From the NCBI RefSeq assembly GCF_025947185.1, contig NZ_CP110001.1, positions 1,488,001 to 1,552,000 on the forward strand: a DNA stretch of 64,000 bases, in the 5' to 3' direction. Below, in pieces: positions 35,043 through 43,623 of the stretch (position 1 is its first letter; the number at the start of each line of letters is the position of its first letter). This DNA is from Flavobacterium sp. N2038 (GTDB lineage: Bacteria > Bacteroidota > Bacteroidia > Flavobacteriales > Flavobacteriaceae). The notes under the pieces are model-generated. The model did no database searches, had not been told where the DNA came from, and worked only from the letters and a program-made list of their open reading frames with translations. The position numbers and the translations under genes are program-made.

Positions 35043-36605
35043 TTATTTAGCAATATTAACTGCTCTTGTTTCTCTAATTACGGTCACTTTTACCTGACCT
35101 GGATAAGTCATTTCTGTTTGGATTTTTTGTGAAATCTCGAATGAAAGATTTGCTGCATTGTCATCAGAAACTTTTTCGCTTTCTACAATTACACGAAGTT
35201 CTCTACCAGCCTGAATTGCATAAGCATTTTTTACTCCAGAGAAACCATATGCAACTTCTTCAAGGTCTTTCAAACGCTGAATATATGAATCCAGTACCTG
35301 ACGTCTCGCGCCTGGTCTTGCTCCTGAAATTGCATCACAAACCTGAATAATTGGAGATAATAATGATTTCATTTCGATTTCGTCGTGGTGAGCTCCAATT
35401 GCATTACATACTTCTTCTTTTTCACCATATTTCTCAGCCCATTGCATACCTAATAATGCGTGAGGAAGATCGCTTTCTGTATCTGGAACTTTACCAATAT
35501 CGTGTAATAAACCAGCTCTTTTGGCTAATTTTACATTAAGCCCTAATTCTGCAGCCATAATACCACAAAGCTTAGAAACTTCTCTTGAGTGCTGTAATAA
35601 GTTTTGTCCGTAAGAAGAACGGTATTTCATTCTACCTACAACTTTAATCAATTCCGGGTGTAAACCATGAATTCCTAAGTCGATTACAGTACGCTTACCA
35701 ACTTCAATGATTTCGTCATCAATTTGTTTAGCTGTTTTTGCAACAACTTCTTCAATTCTTGCTGGGTGAATACGTCCATCGGTCACTAATTTGTGTAATG
35801 ACAAACGAGCAATTTCTCTACGAACAGGATCAAAACAAGAAAGGATAATAGCTTCTGGTGTGTCGTCAACAATGATTTCAACTCCTGTAGCAGCTTCCAA
35901 AGCTCTAATGTTACGACCTTCACGACCAATAATTCTACCTTTTACATCATCAGACTCAATGTTAAAAACAGAAACGCAATTTTCAACTGCTTCTTCTGTT
36001 CCAACTCTTTGAATGGTATTGATGATGATTTTTTTAGCTTCTTGTTGCGCTGTAAGTTTTGCCTCTTCAATAGTGTCCTGAATATGAGACATTGCTTTGC
36101 TTTTAGCTTCGGCTTTTAAACCTTCTACTAATTGCTCTTTTGCTTCATCTGCAGAAAGCCCTGAGATTACTTCTAATTGCTGTAACTGACTTTTGTGAAG
36201 TTTGTCAACTTCACTTTGTTTTTTGTCTAAAACTTCAATTTTGTTGTTGTATTCTTGTGTTTTAGCTTCAAAATCATCATTTACTTTTTTAGCTTTAGAA
36301 AGCTCATTTGAAACTTGAGATTCTTTATCGCGAACGCGTTTTTCTACTTCAGCAACTTTTTTGTCTCTTGCTAAAATAACTTGTTCGTGCTCAGATTTTA
36401 ATTCGATAAAACGTTCTTTTGCCTGAAGGATCTTATCTTTTTTGATATTTTCGGCCTCTAAATTGGCGTCTTTTAAAATTGAAGCAGCCTCTTTTTTAGC
36501 GTTTTTGATTAAATTAGAAATATTACTTTTCTCGATAATTTTAGCTATTGCAAAACCTGCTGCAATACCCACAATACCTGAAATAATGATCGTTATTATG
36601 TCCAT
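35043..36605 (-). CDS. rny: Ribonuclease Y
   Basis: 520 residues, ATG start. N-terminal membrane anchor (about 3-22, [19 protein letters not shown]), long coiled coil (about 25-190), KH domain (about 210-275, [20 protein letters not shown]), and HD domain with [10 protein letters not shown] (about 370) for metal-dependent phosphodiesterase activity. It is an endoribonuclease that starts mRNA decay at the inner membrane. Length matches the family. It follows zapA and the 6S-like RNA gene on the same strand. Confidence 0.97.
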   Translation of the reverse strand: MDIITIIISGIVGIAAGFAIAKIIEKSNISNLIKNAKKEAASILKDANLEAENIKKDKILQAKERFIELKSEHEQVILARDKKVAEVEKRVRDKESQVSNELSKAKKVNDDFEAKTQEYNNKIEVLDKKQSEVDKLHKSQLQQLEVISGLSADEAKEQLVEGLKAEAKSKAMSHIQDTIEEAKLTAQQEAKKIIINTIQRVGTEEAVENCVSVFNIESDDVKGRIIGREGRNIRALEAATGVEIIVDDTPEAIILSCFDPVRREIARLSLHKLVTDGRIHPARIEEVVAKTAKQIDDEIIEVGKRTVIDLGIHGLHPELIKVVGRMKYRSSYGQNLLQHSREVSKLCGIMAAELGLNVKLAKRAGLLHDIGKVPDTESDLPHALLGMQWAEKYGEKEEVCNAIGAHHDEIEMKSLLSPIIQVCDAISGARPGARRQVLDSYIQRLKDLEEVAYGFSGVKNAYAIQAGRELRVIVESEKVSDDNAANLSFEISQKIQTEMTYPGQVKVTVIRETRAVNIAK

Positions 36606-36625
36606 GTTTGTTAAAATTTATATAT

Positions 36626-36789
36626 AAAAAAGCCTACATTAATTGCTTGTATAAACTCGTAAAGACAAGTTTTGAGCTAACTCACTGTTCAAGTTTCCCA
36701 GCCAAAGGAGGGCATACTATAGTAGTGACGATTCGCTCATTCTAAATTGTTAGTGTTGAGTTTACCAATTGTGAACTAATGTAGGCAGT
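36626..36789 (-). ncRNA. ssrS: 6S-like RNA (SsrS)
   Basis: The minus-strand transcript folds into one long rod closed by GCCTACATTA pairing with TAATGTAGGC, followed by a run of U. Nested inner helices line up in order: TAAACTC/GAGTTTA, TGAGC/GCTCA, TCACT/AGTGA, enclosing a central open region and a terminal hairpin region. This is the shape of 6S RNA, which mimics an open promoter and binds RNA polymerase holoenzyme. The position right after zapA is also the place of ssrS in enterobacteria. Ends are set from the terminal helix and the U run. Confidence 0.8.
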
Positions 36790-36812
36790 ATCTTAGTTTT
36801 TGTAAAGAACGT

Positions 36813-37106
36813 TTAGTTTTCGAGATATTGATCTAAAAGCAAATTTAAATTTTTAATTCTTTCGATAGTTTTATTTCCATCGATTGCGTTGTCAATTTGT
36901 TTTTGTTCCACTTGTGATGCAAATTGCAGGGCACACATGGCCAGTACATCTTGCTTGTCGCGAACGGCATAACTTTCTTCGAATTGCTTAATCATAGCAT
37001 CAATTTTTTTTGAAGCACTTCTTAGTCCCTCTTCCTGAGATGGTTCAACCGTTAATGGGTAAACTCTGTCTGCAATTGATATTTTGATTTTAAGCTTTCC
37101 GTCCAT
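36813..37106 (-). CDS. zapA: Cell division protein ZapA
   Basis: 97 residues, ATG start. The N-terminal beta part is KLKIKISIADRVYPLTVEPSQ followed by EEGLRSASKKIDAMIKQFEE, then a coiled-coil tail, as in ZapA. It bundles FtsZ filaments at the Z ring. The upstream 96-residue coiled-coil gene ends 5 bp before this start, and the 6S-like RNA lies just downstream. Confidence 0.92.
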   Translation of the reverse strand: MDGKLKIKISIADRVYPLTVEPSQEEGLRSASKKIDAMIKQFEESYAVRDKQDVLAMCALQFASQVEQKQIDNAIDGNKTIERIKNLNLLLDQYLEN

Positions 37107-37111
37107 GTTTC

Positions 37112-37402
37112 CTAATCTGATAGTTGTGCTATACAGTGATCAATTTCGCGAATTAATGAATTTATTTTAAGCTTTGTCTCTCTCTTATTATTGTCGCTGC
37201 CGAGCAACGAATTGGCTATTTTTAGTGTTTCATATTGCTTTTTCAAAGCTTCAATTTCTTCAGATTGTTTCTGGATAATTTGAACAGCTTTGGTTAATTC
37301 TAATTGTAAAACCTGATTGTTTTTCTCCAGACCTTTTGATTTCTCAAATAGCCTCTGGACTTTATATTCAAGAGTATCAATTATTTCGGCAATTACACTC
37401 AT
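37112..37402 (-). CDS. Small coiled-coil protein upstream of zapA
   Basis: 96 residues, ATG start. Nearly all coiled coil with heptad-spaced Leu/Ile: EIIDTLEYKVQRLFEKSKGL, VLQLELTKAVQIIQKQSEEI, then KINSLIREIDHCIAQL. No signal or membrane part. Bacteroidota often have such a gene before zapA; a divisome partner comparable to ZapB is plausible but is only inference from position and shape. Confidence 0.75.
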   Translation of the reverse strand: MSVIAEIIDTLEYKVQRLFEKSKGLEKNNQVLQLELTKAVQIIQKQSEEIEALKKQYETLKIANSLLGSDNNKRETKLKINSLIREIDHCIAQLSD

Positions 37403-37572
37403 TATAAATCCTATTCATTACTTAATCATACAAAGTTAGTATTCCTTTTTATTAATGCAATTTTTTATCGATTTTTTTACATTAAAAATAGGTAAGTTTC
37501 TGAAATTTAATTATTTGTGTTTTTGTGGGTTAACTCTCGGTTTTTCCCTGTTAATTTTTTATCTTAGCAAAA

Positions 37573-39264
37573 ATGTTAGTTATGAAATTCTCCGTATTTG
37601 CCTTTTTGTGTTGTCATTTTATTTTCGCTCAGACACAATATCCTAAAGATTATTTTCGCCCGCCATTAGATATTCCAATGCAGCTTTCAGGAAATTTCGG
37701 TGAATTAAGGCCGAATCATTTTCATGCGGGGTTTGATTTAAAAACAAATCAAAGAGAAGGATTAAATGTGTATGCGATTGCTGACGGATATGTATCGAGA
37801 ATAAAAATTTCGACTTTTGGAAACGGAAAGTGTATCTACATAACCCATCCAAACGGGTATACTTCTGTTTATGGCCATTTACAAACTACGCTTGGTCCAA
37901 TTCAGGAATATGTAACAAAAAATCATTACAAAGAGAAAGCTTATGAAATTGAAATGTTTCCAAAACCAGATGAACTCCCGGTTACAAAGGGACAATTGAT
38001 AGCACTTTCCGGAAATACAGGATCTTCAGAAGGGCCGCATTTACACTTTGAAATTCGGGATACAAAAACTGAATTTGTAATTAATCCGATCTTTTTTGGT
38101 TTTGATAAAAATATTAAAGACACTAAAAAGCCAACTTTATCCAGTTTGTATGTGTATCCATTAGATAATTCAGTGGTAAATTTGTCAAAACAACCTTTGT
38201 TGCTTAATCTGACTTTACAAAAGGATGGGACGTATCTTGCCGGAAAAGTAAAGGCAAATGGAAAAATAGGGTTTGGAATTAATGCAATTGATACTGATGA
38301 TGTTTCGTTTAATAAAAATGGCGTTTTTAATGTTTCGACTTTTTTAAACGGAAATCAGAATTACAATTACCAGTTTAATACCTATTCGTTTGATGAAATG
38401 CGTTATATAAATGCTTTTATTGATTATTCGAGGTATAAAAAGACAAGTCAGCGTGTGCAAAAACTCTTTATGAAAACTCCTTTTGCTTTGAGTATCATTA
38501 AAACAGATTCGTTAAGAGGAATAATTACGGCTCAGCCAAATCTGGCTTCTTCGTATAGAATTGAAGTTTCTGATTATTATGGAAATTTAAATTCCGTTAC
38601 AGTTCCAATCGAATATGATAACGCAACTCCGCTTGTAGCACCTGAACCCACTACATCTAAATATTTTGTCAGGTATAATAAAGACACCAACTTTGAAAAA
38701 GATAATATGTCTGTTTTCTTTCCTGCCAAAACATTCTATGAGGATTTTAATATGAATTTTGATGTCAAGAATAATAAAATCTTCATTCATGATGATACGG
38801 TTCCGGTGCATTCAAATTTTACAATTACTATAAAAGACGATTCTTATCCAGAAGACTTACGTGATAAACTCTATATAGGAAAAGGGAATAGTTATAATGG
38901 TACAATCAGAAAAGGAGATGTTTTTACTGCCAAAGCAAAAATTTTAGGGCAATACGGATTGGTTCTGGATACCATTGCTCCGGTTATAAAAATAACGAAA
39001 CCGGTTGAAGGAAAATGGATTAGTGAGCAAAAGAAAATTGAGTTTGTTATTAGCGATGCATCATCCGGAATTAAATCATACAATGGGTATTTAAATGGAA
39101 ATTGGGTTTTATTTGAATATGAGAATAAAAACAGAAAAATTACACATACTTTTGATAATCAGTTTTTAGTAGAAGGTGAAAATACACTGAAAATTGAAGT
39201 AGTTGATAATGTAGGAAATTCTGCTATCTTTGAGACTAAATTTTTCAGAAGTCAACAAAAATAA
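37573..39264 (+). CDS. Secreted M23-family metallopeptidase
   Basis: 563 residues from the ATG at 37573; the ATG at 37582 (MKFSVFAFLCCHFIFAQ) is an equally good signal-peptide start. The LytM/M23 zinc site is complete and lies near the N-terminus: HFHAGFDLK, GHLQ and GPHLHFEIRD, all within about residues 48-170. The rest (about 390 residues) is beta-rich Ig-like sequence (APVIKITKPVEGKWISEQKK, FVISDASSGIKSY, LKIEVVDNVGN). It probably cuts peptidoglycan cross-links or extracellular peptides. The next gene, a TonB-receptor-like protein, starts 11 bp downstream, so the two are coexpressed. Confidence 0.92.
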   Translation: MLVMKFSVFAFLCCHFIFAQTQYPKDYFRPPLDIPMQLSGNFGELRPNHFHAGFDLKTNQREGLNVYAIADGYVSRIKISTFGNGKCIYITHPNGYTSVYGHLQTTLGPIQEYVTKNHYKEKAYEIEMFPKPDELPVTKGQLIALSGNTGSSEGPHLHFEIRDTKTEFVINPIFFGFDKNIKDTKKPTLSSLYVYPLDNSVVNLSKQPLLLNLTLQKDGTYLAGKVKANGKIGFGINAIDTDDVSFNKNGVFNVSTFLNGNQNYNYQFNTYSFDEMRYINAFIDYSRYKKTSQRVQKLFMKTPFALSIIKTDSLRGIITAQPNLASSYRIEVSDYYGNLNSVTVPIEYDNATPLVAPEPTTSKYFVRYNKDTNFEKDNMSVFFPAKTFYEDFNMNFDVKNNKIFIHDDTVPVHSNFTITIKDDSYPEDLRDKLYIGKGNSYNGTIRKGDVFTAKAKILGQYGLVLDTIAPVIKITKPVEGKWISEQKKIEFVISDASSGIKSYNGYLNGNWVLFEYENKNRKITHTFDNQFLVEGENTLKIEVVDNVGNSAIFETKFFRSQQK

Positions 39265-39275
39265 AAACCAAGTCA

Positions 39276-41738
39276 TTGAAGGTAAACAGAATAATATTCG
39301 CTTTTCTTTTTCTATTTTTTACAAGTTTTTCATTTGCCCAAAGTGCACATGTTAAAGGAATTATTTTAGATAATGCAAATCATCCTGTCTCAAATGTCAA
39401 TATATCAGCAGGAAAAAACAGCACACAATCTGATACAAATGGTTTTTTTGAAATAGAAGTGGTTTCAAATAAAAAAGCCTCGATAATTTTTACTCATATT
39501 TCGTTAAAAATGATAAGCCTGACAGTGAGTTTAAAACCAAACGAGATTTTTGTTTTTAATCCTGTTATGAATAACTCGGAAGAACAGATGGGCGAAGTTT
39601 TTGTCTCTTCTAAAAACAAAAAACGTGTTCAGGGAATTGTTACTGTTGATGCCGGAACGATAAAAAAAATTCCCGGTGCAAATGCCGGAATCGAGAATAT
39701 TCTTAAAACACTTCCGGGAGTAAATTCAAATAACGAACTGAGCACGCAATACGCTGTTCGAGGCGGGAATTATGACGAAAATTTAGTGTATGTAAACGAA
39801 GTTGAAGTCTATCGTCCTTTTCTGATTCGTTCGGGACAACAAGAAGGTTTAAGTTTTACCAATACAGATTTAGTACAAAACGTTGATTTTTCGGCGGGTG
39901 GATTTCAGGCTAAATTTGGGGATAAATTGTCTTCTGTTTTAGATATTACCTATAGAAAGCCAACTCAGTTTGGAGCAGCTTTTGAAGCGAGTTTTTTAGG
40001 CGGAAGTGCAGCAGTTGATCTTGTTTCTAAAAATAAAAAATGGTCGGCCGTTACTGGAATTCGTTACAGAAATAACAGTCTTTTGGTGAATAGTCAGGAT
40101 ACTGAAACCAATTATACACCAACTTTTGCAGATATTCAGACGAATATTAATTATGATATTTCAGAAAAATGGCAGATAAGTTTTTTAGGAAATATTTCTG
40201 AGAATAAATATTTGTACCAGCCCTTAACCCGTCAGACAAAATTTGGTACAATCGATCAGCCAATGGCGCTTGCTGTTTATTACGAAGGTCAGGAAAAAGA
40301 TAAATATGATACTTATTTTGGGGCTTTAAAAACAACTTATGCGGTGTCGCCAAGTTTGACTTTAAAACTAATTGGTTCTTTATTTCATACAACAGAACAG
40401 GAACATTTTGATATTCTGGCGCAATATCGTTTAGGAAATGTTGATGAAGAAGGGAATACTGAAAATATTGATTTTACACGCGGAATTGGTTCACAGCTCA
40501 ATCATGCACGAAATGATCTGGATGCCTTAATTGCGAATGCAGAAATTAAAGGTTTTAAAGAATGGCTAAATGACAGTCAACTGGAATTTGGTTTAAAATA
40601 TACCAGAGAATCTATTCGGGATCGTGTTGTAGAGTGGGAGGTGATTGATTCGGCCGGATTCTCAATTAATCCGCCGCTTGTAATTTTACCTAAAAACAAT
40701 CAGCCGTATCAGCCATATACAGGGCCATTATTGCCTTATCAGGATGTTCGTGCAACAAATTTTAATACGATAAACAGATTTTCAGGATATGCGCAATTTA
40801 ATAAGAAATCAGAATTAGGGTCAAATCAGATTTGGTATCATCTTGGAGCCCGTTTTCAGAGTTGGAATGTTTCCGGTGCCTCAGTCGAAGGTAAAAATCA
40901 GATTGTGGTGAGTCCGCGTGGTCAGTTTGCGATTAAACCGGACTGGGATATGGATATGGTTTTCAGGATTTCCGGAGGATTGTATCATCAGCCTCCTTTT
41001 TATAGGGAATTGCGTGACTTAAATGGTGTTGTGAATCCTAATGTGAAAGCACAGGAATCGGTACACATTGTCTTAGGCAACGATTACAATTTTAAAATGT
41101 GGAATCGTCCTTTTAAATGGGTTACAGAAGTGTATTATAAGTCACTTTCAGATGTAAATGTGTATTCGATTGATAATGTACGAATTCGTTACATTGCCAA
41201 TAATAATGCAAAAGCATACGCACAAGGTTTTGATTTTAGATTGAACGGCGAATTTGTTCCGGGAACCGAATCGTGGGTAAGTTTTGGATATTTGAAAACC
41301 GAAGAAAATTATGAAAATAAAGGATATATCGCCCGACCAACAGATCAGCGTTTGAAATTTGCGATGCTGTTTCAGGATTATATGCCAAATATACCAAGTG
41401 TAAAACTGTATCTGAATTTAGTTTATAATACTGGTTTGCCAGGCGGCGCACCGGCTTACTCGGATCCTTATTTGTATCAAAACAGGTTAAACGATTACAG
41501 AAGAGTTGATGTTGGGTTTGCCAAAGTTTTTGTAGACGCGAGCAATCAAAGCACTAAAAAAAGCTGGTTGAAAAACTTTAAAGAGTTATCTCTGGGATTG
41601 GAAATTTATAATCTGTTTAATAATCAAAATGCCATCACGAATACCTGGGTTCGTGATGTCTATTCTAAAAATGAATATGCGATTCCAAATTATATGACTT
41701 CCAGAGTTTTTAATGTTAAGTTGAATGCGAGGTTGTAA
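39276..41738 (+). CDS. TonB-dependent receptor with carboxypeptidase-like domain
   Basis: 820 residues, apparently starting at TTG (39276), since no ATG precedes the signal peptide (KVNRIIFAFLFLFFTSFSFAQ) in this frame. The carboxypeptidase-like domain spans about 25-100 (KGIILDNANHPVSNVNISAG). The plug at about 115-240 has IENILKTLPGVNSNNELSTQ then YAVRGGNYDENLVYVNEVEV (RGG motif). The barrel ends in VKLNARL rather than the usual Phe. No STN domain, so it is a plain uptake or structural receptor. Its coupling to an M23 peptidase may point to peptide uptake. Confidence 0.9.
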   Translation: MKVNRIIFAFLFLFFTSFSFAQSAHVKGIILDNANHPVSNVNISAGKNSTQSDTNGFFEIEVVSNKKASIIFTHISLKMISLTVSLKPNEIFVFNPVMNNSEEQMGEVFVSSKNKKRVQGIVTVDAGTIKKIPGANAGIENILKTLPGVNSNNELSTQYAVRGGNYDENLVYVNEVEVYRPFLIRSGQQEGLSFTNTDLVQNVDFSAGGFQAKFGDKLSSVLDITYRKPTQFGAAFEASFLGGSAAVDLVSKNKKWSAVTGIRYRNNSLLVNSQDTETNYTPTFADIQTNINYDISEKWQISFLGNISENKYLYQPLTRQTKFGTIDQPMALAVYYEGQEKDKYDTYFGALKTTYAVSPSLTLKLIGSLFHTTEQEHFDILAQYRLGNVDEEGNTENIDFTRGIGSQLNHARNDLDALIANAEIKGFKEWLNDSQLEFGLKYTRESIRDRVVEWEVIDSAGFSINPPLVILPKNNQPYQPYTGPLLPYQDVRATNFNTINRFSGYAQFNKKSELGSNQIWYHLGARFQSWNVSGASVEGKNQIVVSPRGQFAIKPDWDMDMVFRISGGLYHQPPFYRELRDLNGVVNPNVKAQESVHIVLGNDYNFKMWNRPFKWVTEVYYKSLSDVNVYSIDNVRIRYIANNNAKAYAQGFDFRLNGEFVPGTESWVSFGYLKTEENYENKGYIARPTDQRLKFAMLFQDYMPNIPSVKLYLNLVYNTGLPGGAPAYSDPYLYQNRLNDYRRVDVGFAKVFVDASNQSTKKSWLKNFKELSLGLEIYNLFNNQNAITNTWVRDVYSKNEYAIPNYMTSRVFNVKLNARL

Positions 41739-41880
41739 TGGACTGAATTTATTGTTAAAAGACAATTTTTTGGTTCTAAAGAAGTTTTTATAAATAGAAT
41801 TTCTGAAATTACTAAGATTCATAAAACCGGAAATTACAATCAAAAATAGTATATTTGATATTCTAATATAATTGCCATAA

Positions 41881-42603
41881 ATGAAAAACTGTCTAAAATA
41901 TATTGCCTTAGTAATTATCGGAACTGTAGTGAGTTGTAAAGATGAAGCTCAAAAACCGAAGGTAATTTATGATGCTGCCAATAAAGGACGTGTTGTAGCA
42001 AAAACGGATTCGACGCAAATAGAAGTTGCTGATTTGCCTATTCAAATGGAGGGGACGAATTATTTAATTCATCCTGTTGGAGATTTGCGCGTTTTTGAAA
42101 AAGGAACTAAAGCCCGTTATGGATCATCAAGTGTAAACGACGTAAGTTTTACGATTTCTAATTTGGGAGATAATGAAATTACGGGATATTTGCAGAATTT
42201 AAAATTTCAGAAAGTAGATTCAGATTCGATTCGCCCTTTGTCAGATAAACCAGTTTTAATTTTAACGGCTACTTATTTAAAAACTGTAGCAGATAAAACT
42301 TCAAATAAAGTAATGGTTTATACTTTGACAGATTCTGATACAAATAAAGACGGAAAAATAGATACCGGAGATATTAAAACGTTATACTTAAGCGATATCA
42401 GCGGAGAGAATTTTACCAAAGTCTCACCAGATCTTCAGGAACTGGTAGACTGGAGTTTGATAGAGTCTAAAAATCGTTTGTATTTCAGAACAATTGAAGA
42501 CACAAATCAAAATGGTCAATTTGATAAAAATGATGTTTTGCATTATAATTATATAGACTTAGCTTCTAAAAAATGGGAAGTTAAAAGTTATAAACCTATT
42601 TAA
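41881..42603 (+). CDS. Lipoprotein with calcium-loop-like motifs
   Basis: 240 residues, ATG start. Lipobox IGTVVSC with Cys at 19. Two acidic loops resemble EF-hand or dockerin-type calcium sites: DTNKDGKIDTGDI (about 157-169) and DTNQNGQFDKNDV (about 211-223). The rest is beta-rich. No family recognised. It stands alone after the TonB receptor (143-bp gap). Confidence 0.75.
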   Translation: MKNCLKYIALVIIGTVVSCKDEAQKPKVIYDAANKGRVVAKTDSTQIEVADLPIQMEGTNYLIHPVGDLRVFEKGTKARYGSSSVNDVSFTISNLGDNEITGYLQNLKFQKVDSDSIRPLSDKPVLILTATYLKTVADKTSNKVMVYTLTDSDTNKDGKIDTGDIKTLYLSDISGENFTKVSPDLQELVDWSLIESKNRLYFRTIEDTNQNGQFDKNDVLHYNYIDLASKKWEVKSYKPI

Positions 42604-42606
42604 GTT

Positions 42607-42786
42607 GCTAAGGTTCTGAGATTCTAAGTTTTTTTAGCCACAGATTACACAGATTAAAAGGATTTTTTTTGCATAATCTTTATACATATAAAAAGCCCTT
42701 TAAAAATTAATATTTAATTTTTAAAGGGCTTTTTATATGTATAAAGATTTGAAAATCTTAGAATCTTAGAATCTCAGAACCTTAGC
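42607..42786. repeat. Nested perfect inverted repeat (22-bp outer and 36-bp inner arms)
   Basis: Outer arms 42607-42628 and 42765-42786 are perfect inverted copies (gctaaggttctgagattcta..). Inner arms 42675-42710 and 42714-42749 are perfect over 36 bp with a 3-nt loop. The inner arm includes aaaagcccttta and acts as a bidirectional terminator for the convergent genes. See findings. Confidence 0.95.
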
Positions 42787-42790
42787 ACCT

Positions 42791-43492
42791 TTATATCAAT
42801 ATATCACTTTCCAGATCTGATTTTTCAATCTCGAAACCAAAACCCAAGCGTTCAACCAGTTCAATTACCAGTTTTTTGTACCAGTTTTCGGATTTTGGAT
42901 GAATGTATATTTTCTCAATTAGCTGATTGATGTCTACATTGATTTTTAGGCCATCATTTAATTTAATGTCGCTTTTTGAAGTGTCACTCAGAATTCGGAC
43001 TTCTCTTTCGTATTGAAAACTTTTTCTTTTAAATAAAAAGGGAAAGAATAAATCATTAAACGGAATGTATTCTTTTTTATAATCGATATAGTTTACTTCG
43101 CCAATATACTGGTCAAAATTATTTTCCGGTCTTACTGCTTTTTGCAGTCTTCCAATTGTAGATTGAATAGCTAATCCTTCGTTGTTTTTTGTAAAGATTT
43201 GCCACATGGCAAATGACTCATACTCGTTGATATGCCAGCTGCTTATGGCAACTTTTTCCCGATGTGTTTTGTAGTAGTTTAAAAATTCAGGATTATCTGC
43301 CGCCAGTTTTTTGATCTCTTCGTAAGTCGGTTCGCTAAAAGTGCCTTCGTACTGATCTTCAAACTTGTCAGAACGTGACATGAATAGCTTTTTTGAAAGT
43401 AAAAGATCAAGGAATTTAGATAAGTCAAGGTATTTCCAGACAATGGTATTTGGATCGTCTGGTAGTTTTATGTTGGGGTTGTTAAGATACAT
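42791..43492 (-). CDS. DUF2971-family protein
   Basis: 233 residues, ATG start. KYLDLSKFLDLLLSKKLFMS, DKFEDQYEG, VAISSWHINEYESFAMWQIF and RKSFQYEREVRIL match the DUF2971 pattern (LYF.R.D.F.D..EG; CWS....ES..MW..Y; YE.E.R). These soluble proteins are often found in defence or mobile regions, but have no known activity to me. Here it lies beside a palindromic repeat and upstream of nothing obvious. Function unknown. Confidence 0.85.
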   Translation of the reverse strand: MYLNNPNIKLPDDPNTIVWKYLDLSKFLDLLLSKKLFMSRSDKFEDQYEGTFSEPTYEEIKKLAADNPEFLNYYKTHREKVAISSWHINEYESFAMWQIFTKNNEGLAIQSTIGRLQKAVRPENNFDQYIGEVNYIDYKKEYIPFNDLFFPFLFKRKSFQYEREVRILSDTSKSDIKLNDGLKINVDINQLIEKIYIHPKSENWYKKLVIELVERLGFGFEIEKSDLESDILI

Positions 43493-43499
43493 TTCAGGA

Positions 43500-43620
43500 A
43501 GAGTTACAGGATTTATTCTTTAACTAACCTAAAGTTATAAAAATAAACACAGATTAAAGAAATTAAACTTAGTTTTAATATTTCCTTAATCTGTGTAAAA
43601 TAGTTGTGGTCTTTTGGAGA
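43500..43620. repeat. Inverted repeat in the gap before the ABC exporter
   Basis: acacagattaa and ttaatctgtgt lie as imperfect inverted copies around a short A/T-rich spacer, with gttgtgg-type flanks, between two minus-strand genes. A structured non-coding repeat; no gene. Confidence 0.5.
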
Positions 43621-43623
43621 ATC

